A stretch of 62,000 bases of DNA from NCBI GenBank assembly GCA_037447655.1, contig JBBHKE010001895.1, positions 1 to 62,000 on the forward strand, given 5' to 3'. Positions 1 through 11,686 of this stretch are shown here, in pieces (the stretch's first letter is position 1; each line of letters starts with the position of its first letter). The position numbers and the translations under genes were made by a program. The DNA comes from Zygnema cylindricum (taxonomy: Eukaryota; Streptophyta; Zygnematophyceae; Zygnematales; Zygnemataceae). A model generated the notes under the pieces. The model ran no database searches, was not told the origin of the DNA, and saw nothing but the letters and a program-made list of their open reading frames with translations.

Positions 1-710
1 AGCGAAAGTGGTTTTAGTTTTTTTTTTTTTTGTAGCCTTGCGGATGGGTTCTATAAAATCTCGGTGTTAAGCGCAAGCTCTTTCGTCGACGAGCATTCGA
101 TTCCTTGCAGGTAACTTTTTAGGGTTATGAGGTTCGTTTTTTCGGTTTTTTTTGTTTCTATACTTATGTCAAATAGGTGAAAGAAAAAGTTCCTGCTGTT
201 AATAATTTAAGCACGGGTGGATGGAAAAATAGGTAGTAGTGTACCTAAAAAAGGTTAGAAACTTTTTGTTTTTGTTTTCTTTAAGAGGAATGCGAAAACG
301 AAAGAAATTATTGGCATTCCCTATGGGTAGTGGTTATTTAGTTTTGAAGGGTAGTTGATGTCTTAGATAGGCATGTAAACACTCTTTTTCAAAACTTTTG
401 ATTATTTTGTACTGAAAAGTGCTTGTTTCTTAAGGTGTATACACTTTATTGATTTGATACAAGTATGACGTCCAGCTTTTGTCTTTTAGTGGGAAGTCAA
501 CTTCATAATCTGTGGTTTTCTGCTGGGAATGGAAAGCATGGTAGTATTAGTGGTTTTGTTTGCTAATATCTGGGGTAAAAATGGGAAATTTTTGATTTGT
601 TTTTAGGGTTTTAAGGATTCTATGATAGCCACAGAAGTGTATTTGGAGACGTTTTTCTTCCAGGTTTAAAAAAAATACTTAGTGTTAAAAGGTACACCAT
701 GAAGAGCTAT

Positions 711-905
711 CACTACACCGCCCGCCGTTGTTACTTAGAGTTAATAACACTACACCGTGAATCGCTTATAGTGTAAAGAAATTTTTAGTGTAAAGAAAAG
801 AAACAATTAGTGTTATCAACTCTATTTTGAGTTCAAGGACCCATGCCGACAAAACATTGACGTTAATTTATCCATGTAACACTAATTTGGATGCATATAG
901 TGAAG
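711..905. repeat. MITE-family remnant
   Basis: A degenerate patch of the ~200-bp MITE family that has an intact copy at 1466-1666. It contains two adjacent end-like motifs (CTACACCGCCCGCCGTTGTT and CTACACCGTGAATCGCTTAT) followed by the family's internal words TTAGTGTTATCAACTC and GTAACACTAATTT. No clean right end is visible, so this is probably two nested or truncated copies. Confidence 0.5.
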
Positions 906-1039
906 CTGCAATAGCGTGTGTGCACATAGTCGATGTGTGAACATGGGAGAACAGGTTCGCACGATTTTCCCCCGTCTTTATTACTAGGAATCAAATCCGA
1001 GTGCGGTGTCAACGCTGCACACTTTATCGTCTGAGGGTA

Positions 1040-1300
1040 ATCTTCCATCAGGTGAAAAGTGGGGTTGTTTACTGGAGAAAGTACCTTTCCGTACTAAGCC
1101 GTACTGTTTTTTTTTTTCTTGTACAAAAGATGTTTATCAGAAATTCGTTAAGATTCTCTAGACTTTTTGGCGAAAGCTTCCACTGTCCGATTTTGAATTT
1201 TCGACGCAAACGCCCCTACTATCCAGTACCCGGCGAGTCTCCTCCCACTGTCCTCAAGAGGAAACTTTGCGCTTACTGGACGCGTTTATTGGTCCACTTG
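1040..1300. repeat. Dispersed repeat shared with 31965-32230
   Basis: About 260 bp that align by eye with 31965-32230. Shared stretches include TCCATCAGG, TTACTGGA, a GCCGTA-T-rich block, AGATTCTC, ACTTTT-GGCGA and TTTCCTCCCA/TCTCCTCCCA-like segments. Divergence is high. No coding capacity is recognised, so this is an unclassified old mobile-element fragment. Confidence 0.45.
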
Positions 1301-1465
1301 TAAAAGTCAGAGTCGATCCACGACGGACGTGAAGTCATAAACTTAAATATGGCAAATGGCGTGTACCTTCTGACATCAAAGCCACCATGCTCAACGACAA
1401 AATCTTGATTGTAGGACATCCTGCCACGCCTCTTTTATAAATGTGCACAATCAAGTACAGTACAG

Positions 1466-1666
1466 TACACCGCCAATCGCTATTAGAGTCAAGGATTAAA
1501 TAGCGTCAAAAAACAATTAGCGTTATTGATTCTAATTTATTACCTGAGACGTGGCAGATTATGGTCCACGTACTTAAATAGCGTTATTAATTGTATTTCA
1601 GGTTTTTTTTTTTGAAAAAAGGGCACCGAATTGGCGTTATATACTCTAATAGCGATTGGCGGTGTA
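1466..1666. mobile_element. Intact 201-bp MITE with perfect terminal inverted repeats
   Basis: The left end starts TACACCGCCAATCGCTATTA and continues GAGT. The right end is its exact reverse complement (ACTC, then TAATAGCGATTGGCGGTGTA), so the terminal inverted repeats are perfect over about 24 bp. The interior is AT-rich, non-coding and repeats the words TTAGCGTTATT and AAATAGCGTTATTAA. The TA at both ends fits a TA target-site duplication as in Tc1/mariner-like MITEs; the superfamily is inferred. Other copies and remnants occur throughout the window. Confidence 0.85.
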
Positions 1667-2126
1667 GTTACCATCTCCTCCATTTTTCCAATAGAATGGA
1701 CATTTGTACAAATATTCATTTTGCAACGGATTTCGTGGCCGTTGGCACAACGACAAATACATGAACGTTCAGATTGTACATTAGTGTGACGCTACAAGAT
1801 ATTCTAATCGGCTTCCGCCCGTACAGATACGCAGTTGAGATTTTGTACTTTTCAAAACTTTCATTATTCCCGGCTGGCTCAACAGGATCCTACGTGGTAC
1901 CAATCGCAATCCAACACTTAAGCAATTTTTGCCTCGCTGACACGACCTGATGCAAAGGTGTTACGAATATTACTGCCAGTAAACGTGACCGTATGATTAC
2001 TGGGAACGCCTGATGGAAGGTTACCCTCACGGTGGCGTTCCATCAGGAAATTCTGTAATCGTACGGCCAACTCTACGGGCTATTATATTTTACGGGCCGA
2101 CCGTAGGTCAGACTATTTAAAACGGA

Positions 2127-2275
2127 ACTATATTAGAGTCGTTAACGTTGATTCCCAAAGTACCTTAAATAATGTGAAGAATAATCTAGAATTATGTACT
2201 CTATTTAGGGTGATAGAGTCAAAATTTGGGGCGACGAAATTAGCGTACATTCCGCAAATTACGATTCGCGGTGTA
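2127..2275. mobile_element. MITE-family copy, left end damaged
   Basis: The right end AATTACGATTCGCGGTGTA matches the TA-CACCGCGAATCG end of the window's MITE family. The interior carries TTAGAGTCGTTAACG and CTCTATTTAGGGTGATAGAGTC. The left terminal repeat is not recognisable. Confidence 0.5.
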
Positions 2276-2859
2276 CTTCAGTTTTAAGAGGTTTCGTTCA
2301 ATTTGAGTCTAAGTTCAATGTAACGCTTAGTCGATTAAATTTCAATTTTGCGGCTAAGGGTGCGTCGCCATGTACTTGAAACTTAGAGAATTTACTTTGT
2401 TTTTTAGCGTAGATCCGGCTGACCCAGATTTCGAGTGTCTCTATGTGTACCAAACAAAGTTGTCACTTAAGGGCGTGACGATTGTATACGTCGACAATGC
2501 GCGTGACGGATGTCGATAGTGTACAATTTGTGATGACGCACCAAATTGTAAAAATCGCTGTGAACGTCGCATAACCTTGTGTGACATTTGTAGACGTTCA
2601 TACTTCCAACACTTTGCCATGGAGGATGTTTATGGATGAAGAAGTGGCGTTTCCGCGACCTTTCCTGTACGGTTGCCGTATTGGAAAATTATACGCACTT
2701 TGAATCCTTGTTCTACCTCATTTGCAGGCAACATAGTGAGGTAAGTTGCAAAGGAGGCAACTCCCTCTCCAATTCCACATTAGCATCAATACCTCACAAT
2801 CTTTTTTTCCTCCCTCACAATCTTATCTTTTTCCCTCACAATCTTATCAATGATGAATT
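2276..2859. other. Intergenic, no gene recognised
   Basis: No coding signal is supported. The only pattern seen is a short tandem triplication of a CCTCACAATCTTATC-like word at about 2790-2848. Confidence 0.4.
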
Positions 2860-3517
2860 TTAAAGGAGAGAATGTTATTGAAAAGTAAGCTTTAGTAAGT
2901 CTTAGAAATTTGATTCTAGGACTTAGAATATTTTTGGAATACCAACTGTTCAATATTGACCAAATTTAGTGTGGATTTTTTGTAGTATCTACACGAATAG
3001 TTATCTTTAAGTAAATTAGTGTGTAGGGCCGCCAATGAATGTGGACGTGATAAGAATCACCCGGGTTTTTAGGGTAAAGATTTAGTTAGTGGACAATTCT
3101 AGTCCAAACACTTAGATTTTTGTTAGTAGTACATACGTTTTAGATATTTTGAGGATCTTTAGAGTATTTAATTCAATTAGGAATGATCACTTTGACAGAG
3201 AATGTACATTCTACACAGAGTTTAAGGAAATGAGAGCACTAAGTGCAGTTTAAGGTGTTTTGTGCTCTATTGTCTTTGATTTGCTTGTAGTACATTTTTG
3301 TTTGGTTGAAAGACCTCTTTCATTTGTAGTTACATATCTTACAGCATTGATCTAGTCTGATAGGTTTGGGTTTGCTTCCGCTAACATGTCTGATAATGGC
3401 TCAGCTCCAGCTGCAAGTGCTCCTATTAGCCCTAGTGCTCCACCAGCTCTTCCAGGGACGAATATCCCAGCTGGTGCAAGTGTGACTCCTAGTGGAGTGG
3501 ATCACAGCCGAGTCTAA
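2860..3517 (+). mobile_element. Possible LTR-retroelement fragment with a 43-codon reading frame
   Basis: A purine tract (AAAGGAGAGAA) is followed at 2872 by TGTTATTGAAAAG, which looks like a polypurine tract next to an LTR start. About 500 bp further on, an open frame (3386-3517) starts MSDNGSAPAAS and is rich in Pro/Ala/Ser, as at the start of some plant gag proteins. A similar TGTTGTTGAAAAA start occurs at about 3559. No protease, reverse transcriptase or integrase follows. The assignment is tentative; a chance ORF is the alternative. Confidence 0.3.
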
Positions 3518-4229
3518 ATGCCCATGCCCTTGACCTTCAACACTTTGCGACAGGGAATGTTGTTGAAAAATGCGTAAGATAAATGCATCTCCAGTTCCAT
3601 AATTTTCTTAAATCAGGATATGTTTTGCAAATAATATTTGCCCCAATAAACTATGGCACGTAAGCTAGTCACATTTGAATTCAGAACATATAATCCATAA
3701 TTACATTTGAACATCATATATCTAGAGGTTCAATTGCTATTAAACATTATGTAGATCAGTATTATGACAGTTTGGAGGTATCAACAACTTTTTATACAAA
3801 AAGTCTATCGATTTGCGCTATTAGCACATTCTACTCCGAAACAAGATATATTTAGGTCTCTTAGCCTTCGCAATTTTGAGTCTTGCCACATACATTAATG
3901 TGCTTACAAGTACTACTTTTTCCCTTTTGTGGGAAGTTTAATAAGTTCCACGTCTATGATCGAATTTGCTGTATCCACTACAGATTTTTCCGCCTCCATG
4001 TACACAAATCCCAGCTCCGTTTCCGCCCGTTTACCATCAAACTCTCTTGGAGGTTGAAACATGTGACGTTGTAGAAAACCAACCGAAAATTGGGGATGAA
4101 AAAGTGCTAGAAAGTACATGAGAACGTTCGGTGCAATGCCAATAGGCAATTTCGCATTTCCAAAATCCTTTTTTAGAAATGCTGCAAAATTCAACAGCCC
4201 AAACTTCAAAGCCTTGTCAATACCCTTGC

Positions 4230-4320
4230 ATGATTTCCAGTCTTTACTAGTCTTACTAGTCTGATTTCCAGTCTTTACTAGTCTATCAGAGACTAGTCTA
4301 TCAGAGACTAGTCTATCATT
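4230..4320. repeat. Short tandem repeat in SDR intron 5
   Basis: Imperfect copies of an ACTAGTCTATCAGAG unit (15 bp) and of the related CAGTCTTTACTAGTCT. It lies 50-140 bases upstream of the last 3' splice site of the SDR gene. Confidence 0.6.
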
Positions 4321-4812
4321 GCTTCTGTTGTGTGATAGCACAACTTGGTCTTCTTTAAGTTGAATGTTGGTTTATGTCGTACAACCTTTTGGCCATAGTA
4401 ATTGTTCTTATGTCGTTACAATCGTCCTCGCATCTATGGGTTGGCTTCTGACATTGATATCTTTGTGTTTGATTTGCACATATTCTCGCAATTCTCTGGT
4501 GTGAATTTCACCTTAGTTGCCATCTGCAATAATGATGCTACCTTTGGTGCACCTTGACTATCGATGTCCCGATCAACGTGTGTGCCACTTTGTTCGACCT
4601 TCTTTTTGCGGTAAGCCACTTTATTTTCACCTATGTTTGTTCTTGTTCTGGGCATCTCGCAAAGCCCTGTCAATACGCTGACTGTGCCCTAATTTACAGA
4701 ATATATGTCTGTGTTGCCATTATATGATCAACCTAACAATGAAAACAAAGTAATGTGGTTTTATTTGAATTTTGAAATATAAGTCTATGAGATTATCACA
4801 CATAAGTTTCAT

Positions 4813-4990
4813 TACACCGTGTATCATTATTAGAGTTAGTAACACTATATTGATGCAGCTAATTTTTTTCCCTTGCACCTAAAATAGTCTTGATAATACT
4901 ATTTTTCACCTTACGCTAATGTAGGTAAAATATAGGCATGGAGATAACATATTGTTGGTCACACTATTTTATGCTACACCTTAAATCGAG
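4813..4990. mobile_element. MITE-family copy in SDR intron 5, right end unclear
   Basis: Begins TACACCGTGTATCATTATTA followed by GAGTTAGTAACACTA, a clear left end of the window's MITE family. The right terminus is not convincingly visible. Confidence 0.5.
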
Positions 4991-6840
4991 TTATGCACGG
5001 TTTGTGTCAGTCTATAATTATAATTAATTGATGGTACAAAAGCTGTCAGTGTGACTTCAAATTATTGCTAAGCAACCACGCGTAGTTCAAAATTCCGTTA
5101 TCCAAATCGTGCAGACCAAAATTCAAGAATTTCGCATATTTCACATGTGAACACCGATATGAAAATACATGACCTGACAATTAACACTATTTGATATCTT
5201 TTTGTCAAAATAATGAAAATATTTGCACTATTCTGATTCAAGTTGTAAATTAGCCTCGACGTTTGCACTAACATGTAAGAGTTATAAACGGAACTAATTT
5301 AGCCTAGGAAACCAAAAAATAGACGAAATCCAAGTGGACAAAATTTATTTAGGTGTTATGGTTAAGTTTCTATTTATGCCATTTTCATAACTAGGAAAAA
5401 GTAACGCCCCCTAACGACATAAATTAGTGTTAACGGTTTTTTTTTTTAAGAGCCTGAAGATCCGAAAAACAAAGTTAAAACACTAAAATATTCCCCATGC
5501 CATATAACTCTTGACAATTATAATGATATACGGAGTAGTTTCTTGATTTCAATGAGAAACCGTGTACTAAATGTGGAGACATCATAAGCGTCAATGTAAT
5601 CACTGTAACCACTAAATAGAATTTGAGTCTGAATGAAACATGTGGACATCCTATAATTAGTATTAATCCATATGTCGTATTTTCTTTTTGTACCTGCAAT
5701 GTCGGTAGTGTGATAGTATCCTGGCCTGCAGAGAATGTATCGTCCCTTGGCCGAATCCTTCTCAAGAGCTGCCACGTGGCAGTACGCGACGTCACGAACA
5801 TCCACAGTATTTATGGTAGAATTAGGAGTCAAAAACAGCGAACCGTCCAACAGTTGTAGAATAAACTGAGGGAGGAGAAAAGGAAACAAACAAAAAAGTA
5901 AGAAGGAACCAAAAAGAAAAGAGCTAATTTAAAATGGAAAGAAATTCCGCAAAACTTAAACAATTCAGCAAGTTAAAGCAGTCCAGAACATCTCCTATCT
6001 CAGAGAACCTCCATACTGCCCAAAAGACCAAACTTTATTTGAACATGCCTGATTTGAAAACGAAATTGAGATGATGCGAATATGCATAGGAATCCCACCA
6101 ATCATCTTTCCAACAAAATGCATACGTATATGGTAAAAGATTGCTACTGGAACTATCCACACCAATTCCATTTAGGATTTACAAAAATCGTAGTACATGC
6201 AGCATTGGTTTTCAGAGAATTAATTGACGAAGCTGTGGACAATTCGTACTTTTCTTGGACTACTATTACTATGAGAAACTTCAACCACGAGAAGAATAAC
6301 GATCAGGACTCAGTCCTTTCGATGCGTAATTATTTCCCCACTACTTCCAGTTTCCGTATTTCGATGTTAAGACAAAACAAGCCCCAGGATAGGTTCCTTA
6401 GAATTAAAGACTTAGTAATTTCAAGACTTTCACCGGAATGCATGAGCAGGAAGACATTTAAAATGCTGGTTTAATGTGAACTGCTGTGAACAAATGGCCT
6501 CCAAAAACAAACTTATTGAGTCCATAGATAGTACCCATAGATACTGTGGGTACTCACGATTGGACTCGACCGTGCATGTAGTTCATCAAAAAGAGGTCCA
6601 AAGACGTATGACGGAAGAATTGTAACTAACTCAAATCGCCACGTGTCATCTTCCTGTTCGTTGTATACTTTCCATCGCATTTTTCAGAGAGAGTTTTTGC
6701 CACCACATATGGGTCCTGAATAGTCGCCTTCTCATTCCAGTCACCTTCGTTGTACGGTCGTCCTGTCACAGAGCTTTCTTGGCCCACTGCCGCGACACTG
6801 GATGTCATGACTACGCGCCTGCACAACGATAGACCGGCAG

Positions 6841-6975
6841 AGGGAGAGGGAGAGAGAGAGAGTAGGAGAGAGGTCAAGATAAAGGGAGAAGAAGAGCAGG
6901 TTTGAGGGAAAGAAGAGAGGCAAAAGGGAGGGGGAGGGAGAAGGGAGAGGGAGAGGGAGAGGGAGAGGGAGAGTT
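6841..6975. repeat. (GGGAGA)n microsatellite in SDR intron 3
   Basis: Purine-rich GAGAGG/GGGAGA hexamer array with interruptions, in the intron between exons 3 and 4 of the SDR gene. On the transcribed (minus) strand it reads CT-rich, as do several arrays in the RsmB gene. It creates artificial Ser/Leu/Pro-rich ORFs on the minus strand. Confidence 0.8.
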
Positions 6976-9141
6976 TGAGCGACTGTGAGAGCGAGAGGAG
7001 AGGGAGAGGCCATATAAGAAGAACGCACATTGAGTCGTTTCCCATGAGGCAATTACATGAAGGAGAGGCAATACTTGCTTCTATTGATTGGTACAAGAGA
7101 GAGGAAAGTGACAGAAAGAAAGAAAACATAGAATCGGGAGGACAAAATGTAGAAAAAGTGGACATAAAGAAAGGAGCGAGAATGGAAGAAAGATGTCCAC
7201 AATCTGTAATTCTCAACTTCCACAATTTTAAATCTCACAGTGTCTAACTGAAGACCACTTACTTGGCACATCTTGCCTTCAGAATCGACGAAAAGACATT
7301 TTTTGTGCCCTCCACAGCAGGGTCCACAATCTCTTTGTACGGATCTTTCTTTGCTTTTAGATAGACTGCAGTTGCCACGTGGCACACATATTCACATCCT
7401 TCCATGACTTTATCAAAGCTTCCAGAAATCATGAGGTCAGCGGAAAATAGCTCCAAATGGCCATTTGTTCCCTCTCCCTGTCAAAACAAATGTTTTATTT
7501 TGCAAATTTTCAGTTATATGGCATTTTCAGATCTTTTGTGACTCTTCAGTTCTTGTGCAAAATTCTAGCTATTTTGCTTACTTTTAGCTCAATTTCAAGG
7601 TTCATCGAAAGGCTCAATACATTTTCAGTTTTGAACAAAAGACTCAAAAGCACAACGATAAAAAGTAGGAAGTTGAAAACTTTGGAATGTGGAAAAAAAA
7701 AACTGTTTTCAAAGAACAAATAAAAGCTTGATGGTCAACGGACAAACGTTATTCCTTGGTCAAAGAACCAAACTACTAAGGCTGTAAAGAAGCAAATTTA
7801 GGAATGTTGGTTCAATGATGACTTCTAGGAATCGATTGCTAAAAGTTAAAATCTAAAAGTCAGAAAACTAAATTGAAGAATGATTGTCGAGCATGAGGAT
7901 TCAAATTCACAGAACCAACAAAAATGGTGCAGAAAGACAAGATAAGAAAATTGTACAAAAAGACAAAATAACAAAAAACGGTACTAAAAAAGAGAAAAAC
8001 GGATAGCACCAGAAAAAAAACAACCACAAAAAAGAAATGGTAAAATCATTCACATTTCACATTTCTACAGGAAAATACAAAAAAGTGACGCGCAACTTGA
8101 CGATGTCATTTTTGAGAGCAAGTTCCAAAAGATCATGTTGACTTAGAAGTAATCTTTTTCAAAGTTTTTGAGAAAATAGTCGAATACTAAAAGATGTCTT
8201 ACAACTTGACAGTTTCACATCAAAAAATGCCAAAAGATCATATTCAGGTTTTTGGTCTCAAATTTTCTAGAAAAAAATACCAAAATATAATATTTGCTTA
8301 CAGGTTTCTGGATTTCAAATCTTTAGAGATCATGTAAAATTTTATATGTCGACTTGACAGTTTGGGAGAAAATACCAAACAATCATATCGACTTACGAGT
8401 TTTCAATTTCACACTTTTCGAAGAAATACAAAACATTGATATTGACTCACAAGTTTTTGAAGCCAACCATTTTTTTTTTCGTCGTTCGAATCTCGAACGA
8501 TTCCCTTAACCTTGTATCCCTTTTTCAACAACTGTCGAACCACATGAGATCCAATGTAGCCTGCAAAACGATGATAGAAAATGAAAGATAAAGACTTGCG
8601 AAGTTATTTGAAGCCCATTCACTTTTAATTTATGTTCTAATCTTCTTTGGTTTCCTTCTTGCTTACATTGACTCACTGCGTAAGAAACGTAGAAATCGAA
8701 AAACAAGGAAAAGAAGGATTTATCAATGTATCCTATTTTACACCTTTGCAATGAAAGATAAAGACTTGAGACAGTATTCGCCCATTCACTTTCTAGTTTA
8801 TGTTTTGTTTTCGTTTCATTTCTGAAAATAAAGAGCTTTTTGGTTTTGAATATGTTGCTCACATTGACTATCAAAGGCCATTTCAAAGTTTAATTAATAT
8901 TTTACATTGTTTCTTTTATTTCAAAAGAAAAAAAAAGCATTTATTAAAGTCTAATTGCTTACATTCACTTCAGTTTACTTCAAATTTTAAAAACTGACAT
9001 AGAGCAGTAAAAGAGACCAGTAGTGAGCTTTGATGAAAGTGACGTCACCTCCAGCACCCGTGACGCAGACAGTGATTTCAGAATTCTTAGAAATGTCCGC
9101 CATGTCTCAACCTTCACTTCTCCAAATAAATAGTTACCACC

Positions 9142-10331
9142 TACAGAGAAGCTCCACAGCTATACAGCAAATACTGCAATATGAAGTTGTGACTCAAAAC
9201 TTATGAAGTTGTGACTCAAAACTTATGAATTGTCACGTCACGTACAGAGAAGCTCCACAGCTATGCAGCAAATACTGCAATGTGAAGTTGTCACTCAAAA
9301 CTTATGAATTGTCACGTCACGTACAGAGAAGCTCCACAGCGATGCAGCGAATACTGCAATGTGAAGTTGTCACTCAAAACTTATGAATTGTCACGTCACA
9401 TACAGAAAAGCTCCACAGCTATGCAGCGAATACTGCAATGTGAAGTTGTGACTCAAAACTTATGAATTGTCACGTCACGTACAGAGAAGCTCCACAGCTA
9501 TGCAGCGAATACTGCAATGTGAAGTTGTCACTCAAAACTTATGAATTGTCACGTCACGTACAGAGAAGCTCCACAGCTATGCAGCAAATACTGCAATGTG
9601 AAGTTGTCACTCAAAACTTATGAATTGTCACGTCACGTACAGAGAAGCTCCACAGCTATGCAGCGAATACTGCAATGTGAAGTTGTCACTCAAAACTTAT
9701 GAATTGTCACGTCACGTACAGAGAAGCTCCACAGCTATGCAGCGAATACTGCAATGTGAAGTTGTCACTCAAAACTTATGAATTGTCACGTCACGTACAG
9801 AGAAGCTCCACAGCTATGCAGCGAATACTGCAATGTGAAGTTGTCACTCAAAACTTATGAATTGTCACGTCACGTACAGAGAAGCTCCACAGCTATGCAG
9901 CGAATACTGCAATGTGAAGTTGTCACTCAAAACTTATGAATTGTCACGTCACGTACAGAGAAGCTCCACAGCTATGCAGCGAATACTGCAATGTGAAGTT
10001 GTCACTCAAAACTTATGAATTGTCACGTCACGTACAGAGAAGCTCCACAGCTATGCAGCGAATACTGCAATGTGAAGTTGTCACTCAAAACTTATGAATT
10101 GTCACGTCACGTACAGAGAAGCTCCTCAGCTATGCAGCAATACTGCAATGTGAAGTTGTCACTCAAAACTTATGAATTGTCACGTCACGTACAGAGAAGC
10201 TCCACAGCTATGCAGCGAATACTGCAATGTGAAGTTGTCACTCAAAACTTATGAATTGTCACGTCACGTACAGAGAAGCTCCACAGCTATGCAGCGAATA
10301 CTGCAATGTGAAGTTGTCACTCAAAATTTCT
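9142..10331. repeat. 79-bp minisatellite, about 15 units, abutting the SDR start
   Basis: Direct repeats with unit starts at 9142, 9243, 9322, 9401, 9480, 9559, 9638, 9717, 9796, 9875, 9954, 10033, 10112, 10190 and 10269. The period is 79 bp; one unit is 78 bp, and the first is stretched by an internal 22-bp duplication. Units are nearly identical. Each contains TCACGTCACGTAC (TGACGTGA on the other strand), an ACGT-core box of the kind bound by plant bZIP factors, plus the imperfect palindrome GCAGCGAATACTGC. The array starts 39 bp upstream of the SDR ATG at 9103, so it fills the proximal promoter/5' UTR of that gene. Regulatory activity is inferred. Confidence 0.95.
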
Positions 10332-11344
10332 GACTTGTAGTATCGTTTAAACTGTCAAAAGTTTGGACTGCTTCAGTCTAGTATTGACTTGTTCTACTTT
10401 TTGCAATGGGAGTGACTGCGGAGAATGTACACACCGTCGATTCGGACATTTTATATGGACACGCGAATCTAGCGTGTTGTCCAACACTTTTAGACACAGC
10501 GTACGGAGACAATTCACCGACCGTTAGCGCCAAATAGACAGAAAAAAAGTCCGGCTGTCACTTTTTTTTTTTTACAGCGTCTGTGACAGGTTGTAACCCT
10601 TTGTCGCAAATCGCGACCGTCGCATAGAAGGCGAAAGCTCTGTGGTGGTCAAATCGCGTCATACATTTTGTCGGTTGTCAATTTCGCTTCAAATGTTTCC
10701 TGTACTTCCCTTTGTTTGGATAAAAATATAATATCCATTTCAAAAGTCTAGGGATAGAAACTTTGCTAATTTTGGCCGTATTTCTTTCAGGTTTCGAAGG
10801 AAATGATTCATTCGTCAGTCTTCTGCCTAAAAATTTTGAAAAGATAACGCTTTCGACGTTATTTCGCTTCATACTAAATTTGTCGCCTTCCGTTGGATAT
10901 TTTTATCCTGCATGTTGCCGCAAGTTCCGCCGTCTTTTTCTCTTTTTGATTTCCATGGCTTCCTTATCTACTTTTTCGGCCATGTTTTCTCCGTTTTACC
11001 ACCAAATTTTACATTTCGATACTCCACGTAAAGCGTTTTCGACGCCCTTTTCCCTCACACTATTTTTTTTGCTTTCCGTCGGCTCTTTTCATCCTGATTG
11101 TTGCCGCAAGCTTCGGCGTTCTTTTTTTCTTTTTAATTTTCAGCTCTTTCCTTTCAACTTGTCACGTGCTTTCACGTCTGGCCGTCCATAGCAAGGATTA
11201 ACACAAAGCGGACGACTTGGTTTGCAAATTACGAGTGGCCGCTTGGATACTTTCTGGTGAGTGGACACGTAGCACCTTGGTGGGTGTGTTTAATCTTCCA
11301 CAACACGAAAACCGGTGGCCGTGCCAAACTGCCGTAGTTCAAAT
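10332..11344. repeat. Intergenic with a diverged ~190-bp tandem duplication
   Basis: Two imperfect copies of a ~190-bp unit lie at about 10850-10980 and 11030-11150. Shared words include CCTG-TTGTTGCCGCAAG and CGCC/GCGTTCTTTTTCTTTTT. The open frame across them (10763-11191) is a by-product of this repeat. No gene is supported. Confidence 0.5.
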
Positions 11345-11641
11345 TGTTGACGTACGTGAAACGTGCCGATCGATACCTGAATTGTGGTATAATCCACATT
11401 AAAAACCTAATAAAATTGGACCCGCCAGTTTCAACATCTGAGTTGGTGACACGGGGGGGGTTAGTGAAAGGGTTAGTGCATTCAGAGCTTAGTGAAAGGT
11501 CCCGGGTTAAAATGCTGGGATCATTTCCTTTAATGGGATCGTTCATTCTATTCTCCGATTCTACGAATCTTAACATCAACGACTCATCATTTCCTTTAAT
11601 GGGATCGTTCATTCTATTCTCCGATTCTACGAATCTTAACA
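11345..11641 (+). mobile_element. Solo-LTR-like copy of the tRNA-bearing TRIM
   Basis: Starts TGTTGACGTACGTGAAACG and ends ACGAATCTTAACA, matching both LTRs of the complete TRIM at 12903-13538. The tRNA-like part is present but decayed (a G-run in the D loop, GGGTTAAAATGC in place of the B box). The last ~66 bp are tandemly duplicated (11520-11585 and 11586-11651), and the duplicated unit includes about 10 bp of flank. No matching target duplication is seen. Confidence 0.65.
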
Positions 11642-11686
11642 TCAACGACTCAGCTAGCTGGGGAATTGCAGGAAGGGGGAAAAAAA

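Larger units (their letters stand above)
3913..9103 (-). pseudogene. Extended SDR reductase (DFR/CCR-like), one frameshift
   Basis: NADP-dependent extended short-chain dehydrogenase of the dihydroflavonol reductase / cinnamoyl-CoA reductase type; the substrate cannot be told. Six exons on the minus strand: 9103-9049, 8560-8451, 7477-7263, 6818-6558, 5865-5694 and 4181-3913, all with GT...AG borders and consistent phases. Exons 1-2 join into the nucleotide-binding motif TGAGGYIGSHV. Exon 4 encodes VVMTSSVAAVG and the catalytic YxxxK (YVVAK). Exon 5 has NTVDVRDVAYCHVAALE. Exon 6 gives the family C-terminus, ending LPTKGKK. The expected length is about 360 aa, normal for the family. Exon 4 has five A where the downstream frame needs six (6680-6684). 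Upstream (TLSEK) and downstream (FELVTILPSYVFGP) frames disagree by one base, and the splice phase into exon 5 supports the shifted frame. It may be a recent pseudogene or a homopolymer sequencing error. No transit peptide is evident. Confidence 0.85.

Noticed and set aside
5518-5693. Read-through of SDR exon 5 to a stop at 5518 as the C-terminus
   Set aside because: The read-through sequence does not match the family, while an acceptor at 4181 in the correct phase gives the expected C-terminal domain.
9142-10331. CRISPR-like array
   Set aside because: The units are contiguous 79-bp repeats without unique spacers, in a eukaryotic nuclear genome. It is a minisatellite.
10763-11191. 142-codon frame
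   Set aside because: It consists of two diverged copies of a ~190-bp repeat with Phe/Ser/Leu-rich translation and no recognisable domain.
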